A stretch of 64,000 bases of DNA from Bacteroidota bacterium (GTDB taxonomy: Bacteria > Bacteroidota > Bacteroidia > B-17B0 > Aurantibacillaceae). Both the position numbers and the translations under genes were made by a program. This document shows positions 52,772 to 62,533 of this stretch, piece by piece. Below the pieces are notes generated by a model. That model searched no databases, had not been told where the DNA came from, and saw nothing but the letters and a program-made list of their open reading frames with translations. The first letter of the stretch is position 1. Every line of letters starts with the position of its first letter. The stretch spans positions 1 through 64,000 of the forward strand of contig JANYEQ010000020.1 of NCBI GenBank assembly GCA_025363015.1, in the 5' to 3' direction.

Positions 52772-54910
52772 ATGCAAAGTTTTAGAACAGAATTAGAATT
52801 AGTAAATCACTCAGGCAAAGCTTTTGTAGAAAAAGATATCATTGATTTAAATAAAAAGATTCGTGAGTTTCGTGAAGGGAAAATCAATGATGAAAAGTTT
52901 AGAAGCCTTCGTTTAGCTCGTGGAGTGTATGGTCAGCGTCAACAAGGTGTACAAATGATCCGTATTAAATTACCTTTCGGGAAAGTATCTACAAAACAGT
53001 TAATTCGTATTGCTAACATTAGTGATGAATATTCAAATGGTAATTTGCATTTAACTACTCGTCAAGATGTACAAATACATCATGTCAGTCTGGATAGAAC
53101 ACCTGAACTATGGGCTAAATTAGAGCAGGATGATATTACTTTGCGTGAAGCTTGTGGTAACACCGTTCGTAATATTACAGCTTCTGCTGAAGCTGGTATT
53201 GATCCGAACGAACCATTTGATGTGTCGCCATATGCGCATGCGTTGTTTAGTTATTTTTTGCGTAAACCATTTGGACAAGAACTAGGACGTAAAATTAAAA
53301 TTGCTTTTTCAAATAATGATAAAGATACCGCAGTTACTTATATTCATGATATTGGCTTTATTCCAAAAATAAATGAAGTCGGAGAAAGAGGCTTTAAAGT
53401 TTTAATTGGTGGTGGTTTGGGCGCACAACCTTTTTTAGCACAAATTGCTTATGAGTTTTTACCAGAAAACCAACTTATTCCTTTTGTAGAAGCTACAATT
53501 CGCGTGTTTGATAGACACGGTGAACGGGTGAGCAGACATAAAGCACGCATTAAATATTTAATCAATAAAATTGGTTTAGAAGAATTTTTGAAATTTATAG
53601 CAGAAGAAAAAAAAGCAATTTTAAATAAAGTGTATGAAATTGATAGAACTACCGTTGATGTTAAATTACCCCCTGCAAATAAACCAAAAACCATTTCTCC
53701 TGTTGTAAACGACAAAGAATATCAAACATGGTTAGCGACTAATACCTTTAAGCAAAAACAAGATGGCTTTTATGGAGTATATATAAAAGTTCTATTAGGA
53801 AATATATCAGCCGCCAAATCACGTTTATTAGCACAAGTAATTAATGCTTACGCTTCTTCAGATGATATTCGTATTACTATTAATCAAGGTTTTTTATTAA
53901 AATATGTAACCCTTGAAGCTTTACCATTTTTATATAATGAGCTAAAGCAATTAGATTTAGCAATACCAGGTTTTGATTCTGTTGGAGATATTACTGCTTG
54001 TCCCGGAACAGATACCTGTAATTTAGCGATTTCTAATAGTACTAATATTACAGTTGAATTAGAAAAAGTAATTTATTCAGAGTTCCCTGATTTAATTCAT
54101 AACCATGATATTAAAATTAAAATTAGTGGCTGTATGAATTCTTGCGGTCAACACGGTTTGGCACAAATTGGTTTTCATGGCAGTTCGTTTAAAGTAGGAG
54201 CAAATGTAGTTCCAGCTTTACAAGTATTATTAGGCGGAGGCACTATAGGAAATGGCGAAGGAAGGATCTCTGAAAAGGTAATTAAAGTAGCAAGTAAACG
54301 AGGACCAGATGTATTAAGAACGTTATTTAATGATTTTGAAAAGAATGCTGTTGAAGGAGAGTATTTTAATTCCTACTATGATAAAAAAGGCAAGGATTAT
54401 TTTTATCAGCTATTAAAACCATTAGGAGATAACAGTACTTTAAAAGAATCTGATTATACAGATTGGGGATCTGATGAAAAATTTGCTACAGCAATTGGAG
54501 TAGGGGAGTGTGCAGGTGTAATAATTGATTTAGTAGCAACCCTATTTTTTGAAGCGGAAGAAAAGCTAGCATGGAGTGCGGAGGCCTTTGATAATAATCA
54601 ATATGGAGATAGTATTTACTACACATATGCCGCTTTTATTAGTGGTGCAAAAGCATTATTACTCGATAAACAAATACATGTTAATACGCATCATATGTTA
54701 ATAGCTGATTTTGATAAGCATTTAGTGGATACAGGATTAATTAAACTAAACACAAGTTATAAAGAGTTAGTACTTAAAATTAATCAAAATGAGCCGAGTA
54801 AAGAATTTGCAGAAAATTATTTTTCGCAAGCACAAATATTTTTAAACCAAGTAAAATTAGTCAGAGAATCACAAATCATCATTACATCGAACGTAGTGGA
54901 GAAGAATTAA
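52772..54910 (+). CDS. sir: Ferredoxin-type sulfite reductase with C-terminal HEPN-like extension
   Basis: Residues about 1-560 form a siroheme/[4Fe-4S] nitrite/sulfite reductase with two half-domains (KVSTKQLIRIANISDEYSNG, LTTRQDVQIHHV). The cluster Cys residues lie in TACPGTDTCNLAIS and SGCMNSCGQHG. The reaction is the six-electron reduction of sulfite to sulfide. Residues about 570-712 are an added helical domain (LVATLFFEAEEKLAWSAEAF, SIYYTYAAFISGAKALLLDK) of HEPN-like character, known in Bacteroidota members of this family but without a proven role. Sulfite rather than nitrite is favoured because cysH, cysD and cysN follow. Confidence 0.9.
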   Translation: MQSFRTELELVNHSGKAFVEKDIIDLNKKIREFREGKINDEKFRSLRLARGVYGQRQQGVQMIRIKLPFGKVSTKQLIRIANISDEYSNGNLHLTTRQDVQIHHVSLDRTPELWAKLEQDDITLREACGNTVRNITASAEAGIDPNEPFDVSPYAHALFSYFLRKPFGQELGRKIKIAFSNNDKDTAVTYIHDIGFIPKINEVGERGFKVLIGGGLGAQPFLAQIAYEFLPENQLIPFVEATIRVFDRHGERVSRHKARIKYLINKIGLEEFLKFIAEEKKAILNKVYEIDRTTVDVKLPPANKPKTISPVVNDKEYQTWLATNTFKQKQDGFYGVYIKVLLGNISAAKSRLLAQVINAYASSDDIRITINQGFLLKYVTLEALPFLYNELKQLDLAIPGFDSVGDITACPGTDTCNLAISNSTNITVELEKVIYSEFPDLIHNHDIKIKISGCMNSCGQHGLAQIGFHGSSFKVGANVVPALQVLLGGGTIGNGEGRISEKVIKVASKRGPDVLRTLFNDFEKNAVEGEYFNSYYDKKGKDYFYQLLKPLGDNSTLKESDYTDWGSDEKFATAIGVGECAGVIIDLVATLFFEAEEKLAWSAEAFDNNQYGDSIYYTYAAFISGAKALLLDKQIHVNTHHMLIADFDKHLVDTGLIKLNTSYKELVLKINQNEPSKEFAENYFSQAQIFLNQVKLVRESQIIITSNVVEKN

Positions 54911-54933
54911 AAAATTTATAAAAAACAAAAAGT

Positions 54934-55698
54934 ATGTCAAATTATATAATCCCAAAAATAACCCTTGTAGGTGCGGGTCCAGGCGATATAGAATTAATCA
55001 CTTTAAAAGGATTAAACGCCTTAAAAACGGCAGACGTTGTTTTATTTGATGCTCTGGTAAACAAAGAATTATTAGAATTCACTCCAAAAAATGCCATAAA
55101 AGTTTATGTGGGAAAACGCAACCATCACCATGCTTATACACAAGAGCAAATTAATACATTAATTGTAGATATGGCTTATACGCACGGACACGTGGTACGT
55201 TTAAAAGGTGGAGATTCTTTTGTGTTTGGTCGCGGACAAGAAGAGTTAAATTATGCTAATGCATTTAATATCGAAACATCTGTTGTGCCAGGCATTTCAA
55301 GTTCAATCTCTGTTCCGGCTTTAGCAGGTATTCCGGTTACACACCGTGGAGTAAGTGAAAGCTTTTGGGTAATTACTGGAACAACAAAAGATAATCAATT
55401 ATCTCAGGATGTTATATTAGCTGCAAAAACAAATGCAACGGTTGTTATTTTAATGGGCTTAGCAAAACTAAAAGAGATTGCCGAAATTTTTTCTAAAGAA
55501 GGAAAAGCAGATACAGCAATTGCTTTGATACAAGATGGGTCTTTGCCAACTCAAAAAATCGCCTTAGGAACCATTGAAACGATTGAGGCTATTGCTTATG
55601 AAAAAAACATTAAGGCTCCTGCGGTAATTGTGATTGGTGAAGTTGTAAAACAACAATCTAATTTTCAGGAGCATTTAGTAAATCTTAATTATTTGTAA
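54934..55698 (+). CDS. cobA: Uroporphyrinogen-III C-methyltransferase
   Basis: The 254-residue enzyme methylates uroporphyrinogen III twice to give precorrin-2, the precursor of siroheme. Signatures are LVGAGPGDIELITLKG at the N-terminus, VVRLKGGDSFVFGRGQEE for SAM binding, VVPGISSSISVPALAGIPVTHRG and FWVITGT. It lies 23 bases after the sulfite reductase gene, whose siroheme it helps to make. The next siroheme steps are probably carried out by the CysG-like domain two genes downstream. Confidence 0.95.
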   Translation: MSNYIIPKITLVGAGPGDIELITLKGLNALKTADVVLFDALVNKELLEFTPKNAIKVYVGKRNHHHAYTQEQINTLIVDMAYTHGHVVRLKGGDSFVFGRGQEELNYANAFNIETSVVPGISSSISVPALAGIPVTHRGVSESFWVITGTTKDNQLSQDVILAAKTNATVVILMGLAKLKEIAEIFSKEGKADTAIALIQDGSLPTQKIALGTIETIEAIAYEKNIKAPAVIVIGEVVKQQSNFQEHLVNLNYL

Positions 55699-55703
55699 TA
55701 GTA

Positions 55704-56432
55704 GTGTTTAAAAATAGTATATATCTTTTCGCTAATGCATTACTTACGCTTAATGGTTTTGCTCAAAGTGGTTCACCTATTATAGTAAAAGATAACCAAT
55801 TGTGGTTAGGATATTATAACAGTATTATTTTAAATTCTAAATGGAGTGTTAATTCGGATTTACAATTTAGAACCAAAAATGAAATTAAACATTATTCTCA
55901 AGCGCTAATTCGTTCAGATATATCTTATAAACCAAAGGATAGAATTACCATTGCTGTAGGATTAGCTCATTTTAGATTTTTTATTACAGATGAAAAAACC
56001 AGAAAAGAATGGCGCCCCTGGCAGGAATTAAAATTAACAGATAAATTTAATATGTTAAAACTAACACATCGTTTTAGAATAGAACAACGTTTAAATGAAA
56101 TAGTAAAAAATGATGAGTTAACGAATGACTATCAATTCAACTTTAGATTCAGGTACAGATTGGATGTGCGTTATCCTATTTTAATAGAAAAAGAGGCGGG
56201 TAATAATATGTATGCCTTAATAGGAAATGAAATTATGATTAATGCAGGTAAGAATATTACATACAACTATTTTGATCAGAATAGATTATATATAGGGTTA
56301 AATTATGAGCTAAATAAAAAATTAAGTTTACAATTACAATACATGCACATTTGGCAACAGGGCACCAACGGAATAACATTATATAGTAACGAAGTCATTC
56401 GTTTTAATATTTATCACACCATTAACTTATGA
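55704..56432 (+). CDS. DUF2490 outer-membrane-like protein
   Basis: The 242-residue protein has a short signal peptide (GTG start, MFKNSIYLFANALLTLNGFAQ) and the DUF2490 pattern: QLWLGYYNSIILNSKWSVNS, FRTKNEIKHYSQALIRSDISY, KLTHRFRIEQRL, FNFRFRYRLDVRYP. It is predicted to form a beta-barrel. DUF2490 has no established function; its place inside the sulfur operon suggests a link to sulfur-compound uptake or export across the outer membrane, which is inference. Its stop overlaps the next gene by four bases. Confidence 0.8.
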   Translation: MFKNSIYLFANALLTLNGFAQSGSPIIVKDNQLWLGYYNSIILNSKWSVNSDLQFRTKNEIKHYSQALIRSDISYKPKDRITIAVGLAHFRFFITDEKTRKEWRPWQELKLTDKFNMLKLTHRFRIEQRLNEIVKNDELTNDYQFNFRFRYRLDVRYPILIEKEAGNNMYALIGNEIMINAGKNITYNYFDQNRLYIGLNYELNKKLSLQLQYMHIWQQGTNGITLYSNEVIRFNIYHTINL

Positions 56433-57901
56433 GTATAGAAACACAAAATAAATTATTTCCGGTTTTTTTAAAACTCGAAAACTTTCGTGTGCTGATTATT
56501 GGCGGCGGAAAAGTAGGGTTGGAAAAAGTAACAGCTATTATCAATAATAGTCCCGCAACAAAAATTACTTTGGTGGCTACTCATGTATCTGAAGATATAA
56601 AAACTATTCAAGGTAATTATAGTAACATAACAATTCATCAACGTTCTTTTAAAGAAACAGATTTGAACGATGTTGATTTGGTAATTGTTGCTATTAATAA
56701 TAAAGAAACAAGTTTAGAAATAAAACAACTGGCTCAGCAAAAACATATTTTAGTTAATGTGGCTGATACACCTGAGCAATGTGATTTTTATTTAGGTTCT
56801 ATTGTACAAAAAGGAAATGTAAAAATTGCTGTATCTACCAATGGAAAGTCGCCAACACTTGCTAAACGAATCAGAGAAACTTTTGAAGAATCATTTCCGA
56901 ATGAGATTAATGAATCCTTAGATAACTTAACCAAAGTGCGCGGATATTTAGCAGGCGATTTTACCGAAAAAGTAAAGCAGTTAAATGCCATTACATCGGT
57001 TCTTTCCTCTAATCCTAAAAAATTAAAAGAAACTACTATTAGTAAAAAACGTATTTGGACTTACAGTTTGTCTATACCATTGTTGTTAATTTTAGGCTAT
57101 GTATCTAGCCATTTTTTACCACCAAATATTTTAGGGGGTTATGCTTATCAATTAACACAAAGTATTGATTCTTCTATTTTCCTATTTATTTTAGCGGGCT
57201 TCACAGCACAAATGATTGATGGTGCATTAGGAATGGCTTATGGTGTAACAGCAACAACTTTTTTACTATCTTTTGGTGTAACGCCGGCTGCATCTAGTGC
57301 TAGCGTGCATGCTTCCGAAGTTTTTACAAGTGGTGTATCTGGTTTAATGCATTTAAAATTTGGAAACGTGAACAATAAATTATTTAAGAGTTTATTAATT
57401 CCTGGTGTAATTGGCGCCATATTAGGAGCTTATATTTTATCGTCTTTTGAACAATATAATTACATCATTAAACCCTTAGTTTCTGCTTATACATTAATTT
57501 TAGGCATCATTATTATTTTTAAAGCATTAAAAAAAGACAACATCCGCCAAAAAATTAAACGTATTTTTCCTTTAGCAGCTGTTGGTGGGTTTTTAGATTC
57601 TGTTGGTGGCGGTGGTTGGGGACCAATTGTATCTTCTACATTAATTGCAAGAGGCAGAAATCCACGCTATACAATTGGTTCGGTAAACTTAGCTGAGTTT
57701 TTTATTACACTGGCTAGTTCTTTAACGTTCATTACCATTATAGGTTTAACACATTGGACAATTATTTTAGGGTTAATTATTGGTGGAGTAATTGCAGCCC
57801 CAATTGCGGCATACATTGCTAATAAAATTCCTACCAAAAGTATTATGATACTTGTAGGGATTGTAGTAATCATAACCAGTTTAAAACGATTGTTTTTTTA
57901 A
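56429..57901 (+). CDS. Fusion of CysG N-terminal domain with TSUP (TauE/SafE) transporter
   Basis: Residues about 1-195 are a precorrin-2 dehydrogenase/sirohydrochlorin ferrochelatase domain: RVLIIGGGKVGLEKV for NAD, HILVNVADTPEQCDFYLGSI and STNGKSPTLAKRIRE. Residues about 210-490 are a membrane domain of the TSUP/TauE type with eight or nine helices (FILAGFTAQMIDGALGMAYG, GFLDSVGGGGWGPIVSSTL). One chain therefore joins the last steps of siroheme synthesis to a predicted sulfite or sulfate carrier. Both halves fit the operon. There is no stop or frameshift at the junction, so it is a true fusion. Confidence 0.92.
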   Translation: MSIETQNKLFPVFLKLENFRVLIIGGGKVGLEKVTAIINNSPATKITLVATHVSEDIKTIQGNYSNITIHQRSFKETDLNDVDLVIVAINNKETSLEIKQLAQQKHILVNVADTPEQCDFYLGSIVQKGNVKIAVSTNGKSPTLAKRIRETFEESFPNEINESLDNLTKVRGYLAGDFTEKVKQLNAITSVLSSNPKKLKETTISKKRIWTYSLSIPLLLILGYVSSHFLPPNILGGYAYQLTQSIDSSIFLFILAGFTAQMIDGALGMAYGVTATTFLLSFGVTPAASSASVHASEVFTSGVSGLMHLKFGNVNNKLFKSLLIPGVIGAILGAYILSSFEQYNYIIKPLVSAYTLILGIIIIFKALKKDNIRQKIKRIFPLAAVGGFLDSVGGGGWGPIVSSTLIARGRNPRYTIGSVNLAEFFITLASSLTFITIIGLTHWTIILGLIIGGVIAAPIAAYIANKIPTKSIMILVGIVVIITSLKRLFF

Positions 57902-57910
57902 AGGTTTAAT

Positions 57911-57946
57911 CGCAGAGAGGTAAAGAAGACACAAGGTTCACAAAGA
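57911..57946. repeat. Degenerate CGCAGAG/TTCACAAAG dispersed repeat
   Basis: The 62-base gap before the FNR gene contains CGCAGAG, then ACACAAGG and TTCACAAAG. Strings of this type (CGCAGAG...CGCAAAG) are a common scattered element in Bacteroidota intergenic DNA. Confidence 0.4.
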
Positions 57947-57963
57947 AAAAAACAAAAAATAAA

Positions 57964-58974
57964 ATGATAACAACAGACATTGCCATAATAGGCGCAGGAC
58001 CAGTAGCACTTTTTTCAATATTTGAAGTAGGACTTTTAAAAATGCGCTGTCACTTAATTGATTATTTACCACAAGTTGGCGGACAGTTATCTGAGATTTA
58101 TCCAAAGAAGCCTATTTACGATATTCCTGGGTTTCCTTCTGTATTAGCGCAAGAACTAATAGATAATTTAGTGAAACAAGCCGAACCTTTTAATCCAACG
58201 TATACCTTGGGAGAACGAATAGAATCTTTAGAAAAAATAGGAGAACGCGATTTTATTTTAACTACCAACTTAGGCACAAAAATTAGTGCAGCCGCAGTTG
58301 TTATTGCTGGAGGCTTGGGTTGCTTTGAACCACGCAAACCCGAAGTGGAAAATTTAGTGCAATTCGAAAACGGGAAAGGAGTGAGTTATATGGTATTAGA
58401 TCCTGAAACTTACCGCGACAAAAATATTGTGATAGCCGGCGGCGGTGATAGTGCTTTGGATTGGACGATATTTTTAGCAAACGTGGCTAAAAAAGTTACG
58501 TTGGTTCATAGAAGTGAATCTTTTAGAGGAGCACCTGATAGTGTAAATAAAGTAATGACTTTGGCTGCTGAAGGTAAAATCAATTTGTTTTTAAATACCA
58601 ATTTAACAAAAGTGAATGGAGAAGGTATTTTAAAAAGTGTAATGATAATTGATGCTAAAACAAAAGAAGAGCAAACTATTGAGGCCGATAATTTAATTCC
58701 ATTATTTGGTTTAAGTCCAAAACTTGGCCCCATAGAGCATTGGGGGTTGGGTATAGATAAAAACGCGATTGAAGTAAACACAAATGATTATTCTACCAAC
58801 ATTGAAGGTGTTTATGCCATTGGAGATATAAACACCTATAAAAATAAGTTAAAATTAATTTTATGTGGTTTTCACGAGGCGGCTTTAATGAGCCATAGTG
58901 CTTATAAATACATTAATCCTGGCATAAAATACACCATGAAATATACAACGGTTAATGGTATAAATAAATTTTAA
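57964..58974 (+). CDS. Thioredoxin-reductase-like ferredoxin-NADP(+) reductase
   Basis: The 336-residue flavoprotein matches type 2 (YumC-like) ferredoxin-NADP reductases: FAD motif IIGAGPVALFSIFEVG, then YLPQVGGQLSEIYPKKPIYDIPGFP, NADP motif IAGGGDSALDWTIFLA, and YAIGDINTYKNKLKLILCGFHEAALMS near the end. It lacks the CxxC of thioredoxin reductase. In this operon it would use NADPH to reduce a ferredoxin that feeds sulfite reductase. No ferredoxin gene is in the window. Confidence 0.9.
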   Translation: MITTDIAIIGAGPVALFSIFEVGLLKMRCHLIDYLPQVGGQLSEIYPKKPIYDIPGFPSVLAQELIDNLVKQAEPFNPTYTLGERIESLEKIGERDFILTTNLGTKISAAAVVIAGGLGCFEPRKPEVENLVQFENGKGVSYMVLDPETYRDKNIVIAGGGDSALDWTIFLANVAKKVTLVHRSESFRGAPDSVNKVMTLAAEGKINLFLNTNLTKVNGEGILKSVMIIDAKTKEEQTIEADNLIPLFGLSPKLGPIEHWGLGIDKNAIEVNTNDYSTNIEGVYAIGDINTYKNKLKLILCGFHEAALMSHSAYKYINPGIKYTMKYTTVNGINKF

Positions 58975-58987
58975 GAATATATAAAGA

Positions 58988-59686
58988 ATGAATTTAATAA
59001 ATCATATAAACGCTATCATTTATAACAAATCACCCGAAGAATCTCTGGCAATACTTGCTAAAGAATTCCCTGGAAAGGTTGTATTTTCCAGCAGCTTAGG
59101 TTATGAGGATCAAGTGATTTCACATCTTATATTTTCAAGTAATTTGCCTATAGAAGTATTTACAATTGATACAGGACGTTTATTTAACGAAACCTATTCG
59201 GTATTGAATAGTACTTTAGAAAGATACAAAACACCAATTAAAGTTTTATATCCTAAAACAGAAGCTATAGAAAAATTAGTTTCAGAAAAAGGACCAATTA
59301 GTTTTTATGAAAGTTTAGAGAATAGAAAAGAATGTTGTTTCATCAGAAAAGTAGAACCACTAAAACGCGCCTTAAAAGAAAAATCAATTTGGATAACAGG
59401 TATTCGTGCAGATCAATCGGGTAACCGGCACGATATGCCAAACCTAGAGTGGGATGAGGGAAATCAAATTATAAAATTTCACCCAATTTTAAACTGGACA
59501 TTAGAAGAAGTAAAAGCTTATATAGTTAAACACAATTTACCATACAACAGTTTACACGATAAAGGATTTGTAAGTATTGGCTGTGCACCTTGTACCAGAG
59601 CCATAAAAGAAGGCGAAGATTTTAGAGCCGGCCGTTGGTGGTGGGAACAAAATGATAAGAAAGAATGTGGATTGCATAGTAAGTGA
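58988..59686 (+). CDS. cysH: Assimilatory adenylyl-sulfate (APS) reductase
   Basis: The 232-residue enzyme reduces activated sulfate to sulfite. The PP-loop region SSSLGYEDQVISHL, FTIDTGRLFNETY and GIRADQSGNRHDMP are visible. The Cys pair in KECCFIRK, the CAPC in SIGCAPCTRA and the C-terminal ECGLH mark the [4Fe-4S] APS-reducing type rather than the cluster-free PAPS type. The absence of an APS kinase gene (cysC) here agrees with direct reduction of APS. Confidence 0.93.
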   Translation: MNLINHINAIIYNKSPEESLAILAKEFPGKVVFSSSLGYEDQVISHLIFSSNLPIEVFTIDTGRLFNETYSVLNSTLERYKTPIKVLYPKTEAIEKLVSEKGPISFYESLENRKECCFIRKVEPLKRALKEKSIWITGIRADQSGNRHDMPNLEWDEGNQIIKFHPILNWTLEEVKAYIVKHNLPYNSLHDKGFVSIGCAPCTRAIKEGEDFRAGRWWWEQNDKKECGLHSK

Positions 59687-59722
59687 AAAGGGTTAAGATA
59701 TAATTATAAAAAAACAAAAATT

Positions 59723-60628
59723 ATGAAAAGTAAAGATTATTTAGATGAGTTAGAAGCAGAAGCAATATACATTCTGCGAGAAGTAGCCGGACAATTTGAT
59801 AGGCCTGCCCTTTTGTTTAGTGGCGGTAAGGATAGTATTTGTCTGGTACATTTGGCAATAAAAGCATTTCGTCCAGGTAAATTTCCCTTCCCTTTAGTGC
59901 ATGTAGATACGGGGCATAATTTTGAAGAAGCTATTATTTACCGCGATAATTTAGCAAAGCAATTAAACGAAACGTTAATTGTACGTTATGTTGAAGATAC
60001 AATTAAAGCTAAAAAATTACAAGATGGTAAAGGTAAGTTTCCAAGTCGTAATGGTTTACAAACATACACCTTGCTAGATGTTATTGAAGAATTTGAGTTT
60101 GACGCTTGTATTGGTGGTGCTCGTAGAGATGAAGAAAAAGCAAGAGCTAAGGAACGAATTTTCTCTGTAAGGGATGAATTTGGGCAATGGGACCCAAAGA
60201 TGCAACGCCCGGAACTATGGAATATTTATAATGGCAAAATAAATAAGGGTGAAAACGTACGCGTATTTCCTATTAGTAATTGGACAGAATTAGATGTTTG
60301 GAATTATATTAAACGCGAAAAAATCGAATTGCCTTCAATTTATTTTACACATGAGCGCGAATGTATTTTAACTGAAAACGGACAGTTAATGAATACCAAC
60401 GAATTTGTAATACTTGAAGAAAAAGATGTAATTGTAAAAAGAAATGTGCGTTACCGTACAGTTGGTGACATGACCTGTACTGCAGCGGTAGAAAGCGAAG
60501 CTTACACAGTAGAGGATATTATTACAGAATTAAAAGATGCAAAAATTAGCGAAAGAGGCGCAACGCGCATGGATGATAGAGTAAGTGAGGCCGCTATGGA
60601 AGACCGTAAAAAGAGAGGATATTTTTAA
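59723..60628 (+). CDS. cysD: Sulfate adenylyltransferase subunit 2
   Basis: The 301-residue subunit is a PP-loop ATP pyrophosphatase (LFSGGKDSICLVHL) that forms APS from ATP and sulfate together with CysN. Other family blocks are PLVHVDTGHNFEEAI, ACIGGARRDEEKARAKERI, VRVFPISNWTELDVWNYI and the C-terminal ERGATRMDDRVSEAAMEDRK. It follows cysH by 36 bases. Confidence 0.96.
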   Translation: MKSKDYLDELEAEAIYILREVAGQFDRPALLFSGGKDSICLVHLAIKAFRPGKFPFPLVHVDTGHNFEEAIIYRDNLAKQLNETLIVRYVEDTIKAKKLQDGKGKFPSRNGLQTYTLLDVIEEFEFDACIGGARRDEEKARAKERIFSVRDEFGQWDPKMQRPELWNIYNGKINKGENVRVFPISNWTELDVWNYIKREKIELPSIYFTHERECILTENGQLMNTNEFVILEEKDVIVKRNVRYRTVGDMTCTAAVESEAYTVEDIITELKDAKISERGATRMDDRVSEAAMEDRKKRGYF

Positions 60629-60690
60629 CAGTATTAATTAAATCATAGAAATAACATTAAATATTAAAACTAATAATTAAAATTACATGC

Positions 60691-61935
60691 ATGGAACTAC
60701 TTAGATTTTTTACAGCAGGAAATGTTGACGACGGAAAAAGTACATTGATTGGGCGTTTATTATACGATAGTAATTCTATCTCAACAGATATTATTGAAAC
60801 ACTCACCCGTCAAAGCAAAACAACAGGAATAAATACAGACATTGATTTAGCATTACTAACGGATGGTTTAAGAGCAGAGCGCGAACAAGGCATTACGATT
60901 GATGTAGCGTATAAATATTTTAGTACTGATAAACGTAAATTTATTATTGCTGATACTCCTGGGCACATTCAATACACACGTAATATGTTTACGGGCGCAT
61001 CTAATGCTAATTTAGCAATTATTTTGGTGGATGCAAGAAATGGAATTACCGATCAAACAAAGCGCCATACAATTATTTCCGCCATATTAGGAATACCACA
61101 CGTATTGGTATGTATAAATAAAATGGATTTGGTAGATTATTCTGAACAGAATTACAAACAGATTGAAGCAGACTATCTAACGTTTGCAAAGCAATTAACC
61201 TTAAAAAACATTTCGTTTGTACCAGCAAGTGCATTGGCTGGAGATAATGTTGTAAACAAGTCAAAAAAAATGCCTTGGTATAATGGTAAACCTTTGTTAG
61301 AGTTTTTAGAAACCATAGAAATTACTAAAACTACACAAACAGATATTTCTCGTTTTCAGGTGCAATATGTCATTCGTCCGCAAACCGATGAGTTACACGA
61401 TTATCGTGGATTTGCTGGAAGAGTTGTGAGTGGCTCATACAAAAAAGGACAACGTGTTACGGTATTGCCTTCTGGTATAGAAACAACGATTGATAAAATA
61501 GAAGTCAATCAACAAGAGGTTGAAGTAGCAGAAACCAATACGCCTGTGGTGTTGCATATAAAAGATGATGTAGATATTAGCAGAGGAAATAGCATTGTAC
61601 CAACCAAACATTTACCAAAAACAGAGAAAGAAGTGACCGCTACTATTTGCTGGATGGATAATGCCGCGTATATTCCTGGTCAAAAAATACTCTTACAACA
61701 AAATTCTTTTCGAACCAAGGCAATAGTAAAACAAGTAATTAGTAAAATTGATATTCATTCATTTACCCAATTAGAAAGTGATGGCGCAATGAAACTAAAT
61801 GATATTTGCAAAGTATTAATTAAAACAGCAGAGCCAATTTCGTTTGATAGCTATACAGATAACCGAAATTCAGGTTCTTTTATTTTAATTAATGAAAACA
61901 CCAATAATACGGTTGCCGCAGGAACAATTGATTAA
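60691..61935 (+). CDS. cysN: Sulfate adenylyltransferase subunit 1 (GTPase)
   Basis: The 414-residue subunit couples GTP hydrolysis to APS formation. GTPase motifs are GNVDDGKSTLIGRLL, ADTPGHIQYTRNM and NKMDLVDY; elongation-factor-like beta domains follow from about residue 215. It ends after these domains and has no fused APS kinase, so it is CysN alone and not NodQ/CysNC. It closes the sulfur operon and is convergent with hisIE, 7 bases apart. Confidence 0.95.
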   Translation: MELLRFFTAGNVDDGKSTLIGRLLYDSNSISTDIIETLTRQSKTTGINTDIDLALLTDGLRAEREQGITIDVAYKYFSTDKRKFIIADTPGHIQYTRNMFTGASNANLAIILVDARNGITDQTKRHTIISAILGIPHVLVCINKMDLVDYSEQNYKQIEADYLTFAKQLTLKNISFVPASALAGDNVVNKSKKMPWYNGKPLLEFLETIEITKTTQTDISRFQVQYVIRPQTDELHDYRGFAGRVVSGSYKKGQRVTVLPSGIETTIDKIEVNQQEVEVAETNTPVVLHIKDDVDISRGNSIVPTKHLPKTEKEVTATICWMDNAAYIPGQKILLQQNSFRTKAIVKQVISKIDIHSFTQLESDGAMKLNDICKVLIKTAEPISFDSYTDNRNSGSFILINENTNNTVAAGTID

Positions 61936-61942
61936 ACGGATT

Positions 61943-62533
61943 TTAGTTTCTGCTTTTTAAAACAGTAACAATGTCATTTAATGTAACGTTTTTTGCTTGT
62001 AGTAAAATTAAGTAATGAAACAGTAAATCGGCGGCCTCACCTTTAAATAAGTCATCATTATTATCTTTAGCTTCAATAATAACTTCTATAGCTTCTTCAC
62101 CAACTTTTTGTGCAATTTTATTTATGCCTTTAGTAAATAAAGAGGCTACATAAGAGTTATTTGTCGGATTATTTTTTCTATCTCTTATTATAGTTTCTAT
62201 CTCTGTTAAGAAATTAACAGAGATATTTTTCTCATTAAAACAAGTATCTGCACCGGTATGACAAGTAGGGCCAGATGGCGTTGCTTTTATGAGTATAGTA
62301 TCATTATCACAATCAATTAAAAGAGAATGGACATTTAAAAAATTTCCACTTTCCTCTCCCTTTGTCCATAAACGATTTTTTGAACGTGAGAAAAAAGTAA
62401 CATATTTTTCTTGTTGTGTTTTATTAAATGCTTCTTGATTCATATACCCAAGCATTAATACTACGTTAGTGATATTATCTTGAATGATAACCGGAATTAA
62501 TCCGTCTGTTGATTTGCTGAAGTCTGGATTCAT
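61943..62533 (-). CDS. hisIE: Bifunctional phosphoribosyl-AMP cyclohydrolase / ATP pyrophosphohydrolase
   Basis: The 196-residue protein joins two histidine-pathway steps. HisI occupies about 1-105, with the zinc/magnesium residues in [30 protein letters not shown] and the WTKGEESGN motif. HisE occupies about 110-196 ([34 protein letters not shown]). It overlaps hisF by 4 bases and is the last gene of the hisA-hisF-hisIE string in the window. Confidence 0.96.
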   Translation of the reverse strand: MNPDFSKSTDGLIPVIIQDNITNVVLMLGYMNQEAFNKTQQEKYVTFFSRSKNRLWTKGEESGNFLNVHSLLIDCDNDTILIKATPSGPTCHTGADTCFNEKNISVNFLTEIETIIRDRKNNPTNNSYVASLFTKGINKIAQKVGEEAIEVIIEAKDNNDDLFKGEAADLLFHYLILLQAKNVTLNDIVTVLKSRN

